Positions 48,853 through 58,629 of a stretch of DNA of 64,000 nt are shown in pieces (positions within the stretch are counted from its first letter, which is position 1; each line of letters begins with the position of its first letter). The stretch is from Obelidium mucronatum (Eukaryota > Chytridiomycota > Chytridiomycetes > Chytridiales > Chytriomycetaceae), in the NCBI GenBank assembly GCA_025765595.1, contig JAIVFH010000118.1:1-64000 (forward strand), written 5' to 3'. Both the position numbers and the translations under genes were made by a program. The notes under the pieces are model-generated. The model did no database searches and was not told the origin of the DNA. It was given only the letters and a program-made list of their open reading frames with translations.

Positions 48853-51158
48853 ATGGACATCAAAGTCACTGTGGTCTTCTCCACACAAGAAGGGACAACT
48901 GAGACATTCGCCGACAAGCTGGCCGCTGCAGTTTCCAAGCGGGTGCAGGTCCCCAGCAATGCCGTTGAAGTAGTGAACATGAAGAAGTAAGGAAGGCGTG
49001 CTGTTGTTCTGTATTGTTAGCCTTTACCTTACCGTCTATCAGCTTTGACAACGACGACCTGATGAAGCGCAGCAGCTCTCAACTCGTCTTTTTTGTACTT
49101 ACAACTTACATTGACGGCGGTCCAGCTGACGATGCTGCCTGGTTCTGGAGGTAACCCGTCCTTCCTTAAGTAATGCAAACATACTCAACCATAACAAAAA
49201 AAAAAAAAACACAAAAAAACACAAAAAAAATAGTTGGCTCGAAGATGCCCGCTTTGATTTCCGAGTATCTAAAGCGTCCCTGGCAAATCTTCGTTATTCA
49301 GTGTTTGGCGTGGGTGATTCTGCATACGGCGACACTTGGTGTCTCTTTCCCAAGAACGTCGATGCTTACCTCAAAGAAATGGCCGCTGAACGCGTGGCGC
49401 AAAGTGTGTTTGGCGATGTGTCAGAACGAACAGGTTTCTTTTTTTTTTTTTTTTGGCCCTTTGCTGCTTTAAAGCAAAACAGGCATCTGACAACCCCCCA
49501 CCCCCACAAACATTAGAGTTTGATGGCGTGTTGGACTCTTGGATTGATTCTTGTATTGTGGGCATCAACTCCCTCTTATCAAACACTACCGCACTTGGTG
49601 CCAACGTTGAAAAGCTGTCATTGACCGATGCCGCAGCAAATGAAGATGAATATGAAGAGCTGGAAGATGACTACATATCAAGCGATGAAGAAAACGATGA
49701 TCTGCAAGGCGCCAACAACAACAACCAGAACGAATTAATGGACTTGGAAGACCTGGGTGCATTTGCAGCCGCCGGCCTAAAAGCCGCCGCCGAAGCCAAC
49801 AAGGAGCAAGAAGAAGGAAGTAACGGCGTCCAAATTCGAAAAGGCGGCAAAGGAAACGGTCCCGTTGCACACACACGTGAAATGCTCACCCCGAACCTAC
49901 GCAAGAACTTGGAAAAGCAAGGGTACAAGCTGATTGGTTCTCACTCTGGAGTCAAGCTGTGTCGGTGGACCAAGGCTCAAATGCGTGGACGTGGGGGTTG
50001 CTACAAACACACGTTTTATGGGATTGAGTCCCATAGATGTATGGAAACTACGCCTTCTCTTGCTTGTGCAAACAAGTGCGTTTTTTGCTGGAGACATCAG
50101 ACTAATCCTGTTGGTGTTGAGTGGCGCTGGAAGGCGGATCCTCCGTTGGAAATTATCGAGGGTGCTATTGAAAAGCATAGGCTTATGGTGAAGCAGATGC
50201 GCGGCGTACCAGGAGTCACTACCGAGAAATTTGAGGAAGGAATGAATGTCGCTCACTGCGCCTTGTCTCTTGTCGGGGAACCCATCATGTACCCACACAT
50301 TAACGAATTCGTGGATCTCTTGCACGAACGGAGCATTTCTTCGTTTTTGGTAACAAATGCGCAGTTTCCGGAGTTGATTCGCAAGTTGAAGCCAATCACG
50401 CAACTGTACTTGAGTATTGATGCAGGAAATAAGGAATCGCTGAAAAAAATTGATCGTCCGCTGTTTTCTGATTTCTGGGAACGATTTAATGATTGTTTGG
50501 ATGAATTGGCCAAGAAGGAACAGAGAACAGGTGAATTTTTGGTTCAAATCTATGGGATCGAGTTTTTAAATACTGTTCTTTTTTTCTTTTTTTTTTTCTT
50601 TCTGTTTCATTTTCAGTGTTCCGTCTTACTCTGGTAAAGGGATTCAACGCTGACGACCTGAAAAACTACGCCGAACTCATCCGCCGTGGAAAGCCCGACT
50701 TCATCGAAGTCAAGGGTGTCACATTCTGTGGATACACTGGCAACAACCCACTCACAATGTCCAACGTCCCCTTCCACGAAGAAGTAGTTGAATTCGTGAA
50801 GCTACTCTGCGCATTCGTTGACGATGAATACGAAATCTCTTGTGAACACGCACACACAAACTCGCTCTTGATTTCGCACAAGAAATACAAGATTGAAGGC
50901 GTATGGCACACGTGGATAGATTATCCAAAGTTCCACAAGTTGGTGAGGTCTGGGGAGCATTTTACGGCGATGGATTATTTGGCGCCGACTCCTGCGTGGG
51001 CGGTTTATGGGGATGAAAGAAAAGGGTTCGATCCTGAGATGACGCGAGTGTATAAGAATAAGGCAAAGTATGAAGGTGATGCGGTGGCGTATAAGGAGAG
51101 GGTGAAGCAGGAGATTATGGCGGCGAATGCGGCAGCGAGCACCAGTAGCAATGTGTAG
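48853..51158 (+). CDS. TYW1: TYW1, tRNA wybutosine synthesis radical-SAM enzyme
   Basis: Five or six exons. The N-terminal flavodoxin-like domain shows VVFSTQEGTTETFADKLA, LVFFVLTTYIDGGPADDAAW and VFGVGDSAYGDTWCLFPK. An acidic linker (DEYEELEDDYISSDEENDD) precedes the radical-SAM domain with CANKCVFCWRHQTNPVG (CxxxCxxC cluster), then SLVGEPIMYPHINEFVDLLH, TQLYLSIDAGNKESLKKIDR, FRLTLVKGFNADDL, IEVKGVTFCGYTG and a C-terminal APTPAWAVYG. TYW1 condenses N1-methylguanosine-37 of tRNA-Phe with pyruvate carbons to form the tricyclic 4-demethylwyosine. Both the flavodoxin and SAM parts are complete. Confidence 0.95.
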
Positions 51159-51338
51159 TTTGGTTTTATGAATACATGCAGAAATTATATGTGCATCTGG
51201 AGTGACCCAAAGATAACAAACCAGCAGAGTACAACTGCGAAAAGCGTATGCCCCACGCCTTGAAAAAGGGTTCATTTTCGGAAATGACAAGCAAAAACAC
51301 TTGTTAGCGAAAAACCAACATCATCAAATCATCCAAAA

Positions 51339-51730
51339 ATGTTTACCACTGCTACCATCAAGAACTCGATCATTGTCGTTCTCGTTCACCTTGCTGTTGT
51401 CAATGCAACTCTATGCCAATGTAAGTTCCCATGATCCATTTTGTAACGAGAGGGGTCCTTAAAACTAAGCTGTTGTTGCACACAGGTATCTGCAGCACCA
51501 AGACGCAATACTACAACACAATCTTTGACACCGATGCTTGCACCCAACAAGCTTGCTACAACCGGTTGAAGAGCGACAACAACAAGTGTCTTGTTTCAGA
51601 TTACGAAACCAAAGATTTGACCGGAATCGTTGCGGGTGGTGTCGTTGGGGGACTCATTTTCATTGCTCTTGTTATTACGTGTTTGTGGTGCTTCTGCCGT
51701 GCCATTTGCTGTTGTTGTTGCATTGTTTAA
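51339..51730 (+). CDS. Signal-peptide/TM protein with Cys-rich tail, copy 1
   Basis: Exons 51339-51420 and 51486-51730, 108 aa. The signal peptide is IKNSIIVVLVHLAVVNA; the ectodomain starts LCQCICSTKTQYY and has six more Cys-type positions (DACTQQACYNRL, NNKCLVSDY). A TM (GIVAGGVVGGLIFIALVITC) leads to a short tail CFCRAICCCCCIV that is likely palmitoylated. Intron position and phase equal those of the next gene, so the two are tandem duplicates. No known family. Confidence 0.75.
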
Positions 51731-51878
51731 AGTTTTTTCATTTCATTAGTCATTTAGATTGTGAGTGTGTGGTTTTTCTTTTTTGTAGTAAAGGCACTTT
51801 GACATTGTGATTGCAATATCGAAACCCCTGAAGAAACAAGTGTTTTTGAGTCGATTTCTTAACTCCAAGTGTTTATAC

Positions 51879-52312
51879 ATGAGTTCTTATTCCCCTGCAC
51901 ACACGAGCCTTACACTGTTTCTGGCCTTTTTAATCACGTTGAATACTGTCGAAGCAATCCTGTGCCGCTGTTGAGTGCGGAAGGGGGTTTTCCAAAGTTT
52001 TGGTTGAAACGTGATAGGTTTTTTTTTTCTAATATCCCGGGTTTACTTGTAGGTGTCTGCACGATTACAGAGCAAGAATGCATCACTACTATTCTTTCGT
52101 TAAGTGCCCCGGGCGACTGTACCGCTCAGTCTTGTTTTGACAACCTCCAGAACCAGTACAAGCAGTGCAACCTGACTTCTTACGACGCCACGAATATCAC
52201 GGGATATGTTGCTGGTGGTGTAGTCGGGGGACTTGTTTTGATTGCATTGATTGTCATGTGTTGTTTCTTTTGTTGTTGTAAAGCCCTTTGTTGTTGTTTC
52301 AAGTCAGAATAA
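51879..52312 (+). CDS. Signal-peptide/TM protein with Cys-rich tail, copy 2
   Basis: Exons 51879-51969 and 52053-52312, 116 aa; splicing gives LCRCVCTITEQEC where copy 1 has LCQCIC. Signal peptide: TSLTLFLAFLITLNTVEA. Ectodomain: GDCTAQSCFDNL, YKQCNLTSYDATN. TM: GYVAGGVVGGLVLIALIVM, with tail CCFFCCCKALCCCFKSE. Same architecture as copy 1 with about half of the ectodomain changed. The stop is only 23 bp before the next start codon. Confidence 0.75.
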
Positions 52313-52335
52313 TGATCAATTAACAAAGGAAAGAA

Positions 52336-53382
52336 ATGAATACTCTACCGCCAGAAGTCCTCCGTTCGATTGCACTGTTGCTTCCACTCAAGGACGTACC
52401 TCAAGCTGCGCTTTCGTCCAAGTCTTTATTTGGACTTGTGCTGTTGAATGACGCATCGTTTGCAAGAGAGCATTTGAAGCTGGTGTCGAGGCGGTATGCC
52501 ACTGTTTGGCATATGCTGCACCATCAAGGAATCAGAGACGCAGTTTGGAGGGCACTACCGTTTTCTTATAAAGCGGCTGTTTTACCTCTGGTATTTGCTG
52601 CTGAGCCCTTGAATCCATTGCAACAGCAAAGAGGTGTCGTTGATAATGGTGGTGAAGACGGTGAAGATGATGCCTTGAACGACTCGGACTGGGAAGAAGA
52701 ACAAGAAGAAGAGCAAAGGCAAACCGCAAGTGCTGCTGCTGCTGTTGCAGCCAAAACCCCGAAAGGCGCAGATTTGGATGATTGGGAACGATGGCGGGTT
52801 TCACCGACGTTGGCGTTACGGCTTTCCCAATACTTGATGTACCAATTACCTTCATTTGACGTCTCGATGCATAAAAACACGCCTCTGGTGGTTGCGTGTG
52901 CAATGGGATACGTGGATGTCGTGAAACTGTTTTTGGCGCACCCACAAGTGGATCCAACAGATGACGACAACAGTGCCGTGTTTTATGCAGCCAGTGAAGG
53001 GAATTTGGAGATTGTGTCTCTGTTGTTGGAGGATGCACGCGTGAATGCAGGTGCTTTTGACAACCAGCCGTTGATGGTTGCCATGGAGGAAGGCAAGCAT
53101 AGCGTTGCGCAACTGTTGCTAAGTGATGCGAATGTGAGGCGCAATATGACGGCGGAACATGCGGGCTACTGCCTGTACTGGGCAGCCCACCACGGATACA
53201 CTGATTTCGTAGAGTCCTTTTTGGCAGCAGCCAACCTGCGAAAGCGCAGCACGCGGGAGTATATTGGCCGTGCACGCGAGGAGGCGAAGCGGAAGGGGCA
53301 GCGTGGTGTGCTGCGTCTTTTTGATGAAAGTAATATTGATAAAAAAAAAAAAATATCAATTGTTTTAAGTTGCAAGCAATAA
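52336..53382 (+). CDS. F-box and ankyrin-repeat protein
   Basis: Single exon, 348 aa. N-terminal F-box-like motif LPPEVLRSIALLLPLKDVPQ with AALSSKSL. An acidic linker (DSDWEEEQEEEQ) precedes ankyrin repeats: TPLVVACAMGYVDVVKLFLA, AVFYAASEGNLEIVSLLLED, QPLMVAMEEGKHSVAQLLLS and YCLYWAAHHGYTDFVESFLA. Likely a substrate adaptor for an SCF ubiquitin ligase. The last residues come from an A-rich stretch. The next gene starts 22 bp after the stop. Confidence 0.8.
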   Translation: MNTLPPEVLRSIALLLPLKDVPQAALSSKSLFGLVLLNDASFAREHLKLVSRRYATVWHMLHHQGIRDAVWRALPFSYKAAVLPLVFAAEPLNPLQQQRGVVDNGGEDGEDDALNDSDWEEEQEEEQRQTASAAAAVAAKTPKGADLDDWERWRVSPTLALRLSQYLMYQLPSFDVSMHKNTPLVVACAMGYVDVVKLFLAHPQVDPTDDDNSAVFYAASEGNLEIVSLLLEDARVNAGAFDNQPLMVAMEEGKHSVAQLLLSDANVRRNMTAEHAGYCLYWAAHHGYTDFVESFLAAANLRKRSTREYIGRAREEAKRKGQRGVLRLFDESNIDKKKKISIVLSCKQ

Positions 53383-53404
53383 AAAAATAAAAAAATAGAA
53401 AAAA

Positions 53405-55080
53405 ATGACGACAGTCCCTGACGAAGCGGCGCTCGCATCGCGCACCATCATCGCGGACCCGTCGGGCGCAGCGTACAACTGGACGCAGACGGACTCGCAC
53501 ATTCTGTTCAGCGCGCGCGTGGCGCCGTCGGTGGTCGAAGCGGACGTGGGCGTCGAGTGCCGCGTGGATGCGCTGACGGTGCGCGTGCGCGGACTGCTGC
53601 TGCTGCGCGGGCGGCTGTACGCGACCGTCAACAAGGACAGCGTCGACGTGCTCGTAAGGCCGATTGCGCTCGGCGCGCTGGCGGACGCCGACTCCGACTC
53701 TGTCAAAGACAACTCGGTCAACTCTGTTAAAGACAAGCGGCCCAATCCGTTCTTCAACATTGTCATTGTGCGCGTGCCAAAGAGCACGCTAAAGAACCAC
53801 TGGCCGCTGCCCATCCAAGGAGGTAAGCCAACCAAAAAAGAAAGAAAACGAAAAAACACTCACTCTCTCTTCTCTCCTCCCCACCCACACACCCACGCAC
53901 GCACGCATACAGGAATCGAATCAAACACCGACACGGATCCACACTCCCTATACCTCCTCGCCAGCTCCCTACACAACCTCGGCGATGCAGGAACACTCAA
54001 ACTCATGCACACTGCCGCCGAAAACGGCTCCATCTCTGCAATGCTCAAACTCGCCGCCTGGTACGAAATTGGAAAAGAAGAAATGCCCGGCCTCCCCGTC
54101 TCAAAAAGCGAAAGCTCGGCTCTCCTCTGGCACAAGCGTGCTGGAAACGCTGGAAACCCGGAAGCATGCTACATTCTCATGACTACCTATGCGAGTGGGT
54201 CTCACAGTAATCCTAAATCTTTTTTGGATGCTTTGCAATGGTCGCGTGCTGCTTTGCAGGCTGGGTTTGGTGAGGATCTCGATGGTGGTGCTATGGCGGT
54301 GGAACAACCTCGATTGTATCAGACTCTGCTTTTTCAAACGGGGCTTCTTTTGATGGAAGGAGGGAGTGGGATTGGGGAACCGAAACCAGAAGGCGCTGTT
54401 GCCTCGTGGACTGTTGCTGCAAGAGAAGGACACGCTCAAAGCATGTGGAATTTGGGTATCTTTCATTTGAATGGGTTTGGTTTGGAGGAACCAAATGTTA
54501 CCAAAGGGATTGAGTTGATTCGAGAAGGTGTCAAGAAGGTGAAGGAGCTTTCAATGCCTCCTCAATTGTCGGGGTTGAATGAAATTGCTTTGGATGCTCT
54601 AGTAGAGATGGATGCTGAACTACGGGCTCAAGGAAATTCTTTTGATGTTGAAAAGGTGAAGGCTTTGGCTGCTTTAAAAAAGAATGGTAAAGTAGTTCCT
54701 TTTTTTTTTTTTAACAAATTGTTTAGTACTCAACACTGAACTAACGGAATATGCATCAACATTTTAAATCCAACCAACCTCAAAAAACTTTAGGTCAACT
54801 CAATACATCAACTCCAAAAGTGACTGAACCAATAACACCAACGCAAAAAAAGAACCTGCGTCGCCGAGAAAAGAAAAAGAGTGCCAAGGAAGCAGTTACA
54901 ACTACTACAACTGCTAGTACTAGTACTGTTCCTACTGCAGCAACTACAACTAGCTCAGAAACAGGAGAACAAGAAGCCGCTGGAATGGATTGGGGCGTGG
55001 TTGCTAAAAAGAGTTTTGCTGTAGCGATTATTGGTGTGGGTGTATTTGGGTTGTGGAGAGTGGCCAAAGGAACGGCTTGA
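53405..55080 (+). CDS. CS-domain, Sel1-repeat, tail-anchored protein
   Basis: Three exons: 53405-53823, about 53912-54686, 54795-55080. Residues 1-80 are a p23/NudC-type CS domain (YNWTQTDSHILFSARV, VECRVDALTVRVRG, LLRGRLYATVNKDSVDVLV). Middle: Sel1/TPR-like repeats (MHTAAENGSISAMLKLAAWY, ALLWHKRAGNAGNPEACYIL, VASWTVAAREGHAQSMWNLG). Then a Lys/Thr-rich linker and a C-terminal TM (KSFAVAIIGVGVFGLWRVAK). It is likely a membrane-anchored co-chaperone-type scaffold. The CS part is GC-rich, the rest AT-richer. Confidence 0.8.
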
Positions 55081-55288
55081 GGAAATTTTTGAAACATATT
55101 ATATGTACTTGGATCTTTAAAAAAACTTGTGGAGAGTACAGTAAAAAAAACAAAAAAAAAACGAAATACCGACATCGCTCGTTGTGTTTGAAGGAAAGAA
55201 GAAAAAGGAGGGGGGGGGGGACTTCCAATCAATTTTTTTTTTGCGATAATTGTAGTTTTATTATTATTGTTGTAGAAAAAAGAACATA

Positions 55289-58200
55289 ATGTCATCGTAC
55301 GTTGTAAAGCGCGGCTTTTGCGCCGTCAAGGAAGATGGACTGCGATCGTTTATATGGTCCAAACGATGGCTCTTGTTGCGGGAGCAGACTCTGACTTTCC
55401 ATAGGAACGAGGTGTGTGTGTGTTGCAAATGGGCATGTGTGTGTGTGTGCCTCTTTTCAAAAGGGAAACCGAACCCTTGCCTTCGCTGGACCTAAAACTG
55501 ATTCCTGTTTCTTTTTTTTCTTCTTTGTTACTTCTTGTTCTTGGGACGGGGTTTTTTTAGAACACGTATCAAGCGCTGGCTCTGATATTTTTGAAGGAGG
55601 TTGAAACGGTGCAACGAACTGATCATAAACCCTACTGCTTCGAAGTAGTCACAAAAGACAAGTCATACTTTATTTCGTGTCGATCAGATGAAGAATTGTA
55701 CTCTTGGATGGACGAAATTTACCAGGTCAGCAAAAGGCAGTTTTATTTTTGTTGTTAGTTTTTTTTTTTCAAGCATGACCTTTTTTTTTTCATTTGGGAT
55801 AAATGAAAAAAATGACATTAACTGAAATCACACACACACACACACACATACACACACAAAATAGAGGTCTCCTTTAATGGGTATTGGAGCTCCTACCAAC
55901 TTTGTGCATCAAGTTCATGTTGGATTTGATCTGAATAGTGGTGCTTTTACGGTAAGGAAAAAAAAAAAAAAATATTAGATTTATTTTAGTTTTTTTATTC
56001 ATTTATTTTGTGTGTGCCTCATGTTACTGTAAAAGAAGAGTTTTTTATCAACAAAATTCTTACATTTTTTTTTTTTTAGGGCCTTCCACAAGATTGGCGC
56101 AACCTTCTCGAATCGTCGTCCTTATCAAAAGACGAAATCACCAAAAACCCACAAGCTGTTTTGGATGTGTTGGAGTTTTACACTGAGAATCTGAAACAAG
56201 GACAAGAGGATGCGATTTATTCGACGCCGAGTCCTAGTAGCTTGACTGGTAGTTTTGAGAACTTGAGTACGGTCAGCAGCAGCAGCAGTAGTAGTGGTAG
56301 TAGTGGTAGTAGTACTATGGTTGGGGAGGGTCGATCCAGATCCGAGTCAGTCACGGGTCGACGAATGCCAGGCGAGGTGCGGCCTGAACGAAACCAAAGC
56401 GCGGCAGCCAGTGGGGGCCAAGGTATATATAAAAAAAGTGAGACGATTGCAAAATGGCAGAAAACTGAAAAGCCAAAAAACGAAACCAAAAAAAAAAAAA
56501 AAAAAAAAAAAAAACAAAAACAGGCAGCCCGCCGCAGCAGGAGCGCTACTCTGAAGAACGCGACCGCCGCCAGGTGCCGACGCGCGTGCCGCTGCCAGCG
56601 CCGCCGCCCGCGCGGCGGCCGTCGATCGGCGGCGGCGTTGTGGCGTCGGCCGGGCGCGCGGTGCCCGAGCGCACGCCGGCGTCGGCGTCTGCGGCGGCGG
56701 CGTCGCGCACGGGGCGGTCGACGGAAGACGTGGCGCCGGCGTCGACGGGCGGCCGCGAGTACGACGCGTCGGCGAATCCGCGCAGCAGCAGCCGCCCCGT
56801 CGCGCGGCCCGAGCAGCAACAGCAAGAAGAGCGCGAGCGCGAGCTGCGCGACAGAGAACGCGAACGGGAACGCGCTGCTGCCGCCGCCCGCGAGAAGGAG
56901 CTGCAGAGGGAGAAGGACCTGCAGAGAGAGAAAGAGCGGGAGCGGGAACGGGACCGGCTCCGTGCCGAACGGGAAAAGGAGCGTGAAAAGGAGCGGGAAC
57001 GCTTGGAGCGAGATGCCAAACAGCGAGAACTGGATGGGGGCTTCTCGCCTTCCCAGCCGCAGCTGGACGCTCCTCCACCCACACCGCCCGTTCCGTCTGT
57101 GACGGGGGCTGTTGCCTTGACCACCAAAAAGAAGAAGGACAAGGATGTCAGGCTTTCTACTCTTTCAGAAAGCCAAATTATGGATAAATTGCGTAAGTAT
57201 TTCGTTTTTTTTTTTTTTTACGTTATTCAAAGAGTCGCCCTTTGACAATCAAATTTTATGAAGGCTCCATCGTGACAAAAAGCGATCCCACTCTCATGTA
57301 CCAGAAAATCAAAATGATTGGTGAAGGAGCGTCAGGCAAAGTATACTTGGCTCGTCCAACAAGCAATGCCAACCCAAACAGTCCTGCCACTGTCGCCATC
57401 AAACAAATGGACTTGAAGAAGCAACCTAGAAAGGAACTTTTGGTCAATGAAATCATGATTATGCGTGACTCTTCCCACCCAAATATTGTAAACTACCTGG
57501 ACTCGTTTCTTGTCAAAGAAGATTTGTGGCTGGTTTTGGAACTCATGGAAGGCGGTACTTTGACCAATATTATTGATAACAATACTATTACGGAGCCTCA
57601 AATTGCTGTCATTTGTAATGAGGTTGGTGTCTTTTCAACTAGTGTTGATTCGCCGCAGGCGAAGATTTCTTGTTTCGTCTCATCATTCCTTTTGACGACG
57701 AGGTTTTCATTTTCGAGAATACCACTACCTCCTCAGTAAATAATCTCACCACCTACTGTTTTCTAGACTACAAAAGGGTTACAGCATTTGCATGAGCGAC
57801 AAATTATCCATCGAGACATCAAGAGTGACAATGTCTTACTTGGTGCCAATGGTCAAGTGAAAATCAGTTGAGTTTTATTTATTTTACTACATTTCTAAAA
57901 ATGGTTAATTTGTATTGACTGTTTCTTCCCAACAGCGGACTTTGGTTATTGTGCTCGATTGACTGCTGACCGTGGAAAACGTGCTACAATGGGTATGTTT
58001 TAATTTTGTTTGTTCGAGTTAGGGATTTGACAACTGACTTGTTCGTTTTTTTTTTTTTTAAAAAAATACAAGTGGGCACTCCATACTGGATGGCTCCAGA
58101 AGTTGTCAAGCAGAAGGAATACGGACCAAAAGTAGACATGTGGTCACTAGGAATTATGGCCATTGAATGCATCGAAGGAGAGCCTCCCTACCTGGACGAG

Positions 58201-58495
58201 GACCCCCTAAAGGCTCTTTATTTGATTGCTACCAATGGTACCCCGACTCTAAAAAACCCAGAAAAACTGAGCGCACTTTTCAAAAACTTTTTGGGTCGTT
58301 GCCTTGAAGTGGACGTTGCAAAGCGTGCGTCTAGTGACGAACTTATTCAGGTTTGTTGTTTTTTTTTAAAAAAAGCTTTTTTGCAACCTCTTTGTGACCT
58401 CTTTCTATCTTTCGTTCTTTCAGCATCAATTCTTGAAAACTGCACCAGCTTTGAGTGTATTGGCTCCATTAGTGGCCCCCAAAAAGAGGAAATAG
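55289..58495 (+). CDS. PAK/Cla4-type kinase A (PH, CRIB, kinase)
   Basis: Ten exons: 55289-55411, 55561-55725, 55865-55951, 56080-56422, 56524-57192, 57264-57622, 57767-57866, 57936-57992, 58073-58350, 58424-58495. PH domain: [20 protein letters not shown] to [55 protein letters not shown] long disordered, Arg/Glu-rich linker follows ([14 protein letters not shown]). Kinase: [23 protein letters not shown] (Lys), [25 protein letters not shown] and [12 protein letters not shown]. Cdc42/Rac effector controlling polarity and septins. The middle is very GC-rich. The C-terminus is a basic tail (PKKRK). Confidence 0.92.
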
Positions 58496-58629
58496 ACGAT
58501 GGGCTTTTTTTTTTCTTTGTGATTAGTCTCTTTGCTTTCGATTTCATTTACCCCTTTACCAAGTAAAAGAAAGTTTATTCAAACATTTAGAGTTTCAATC
58601 AATCACACCCAGCGTTATTACATTAAATT

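Noticed and set aside
56217..57142. Long ORFs on the minus strand opposite the PAK-A linker
   Set aside because: Antisense of the GC-rich, Arg/Glu-rich linker; no conserved motif, while the plus frame joins PH/CRIB to kinase.
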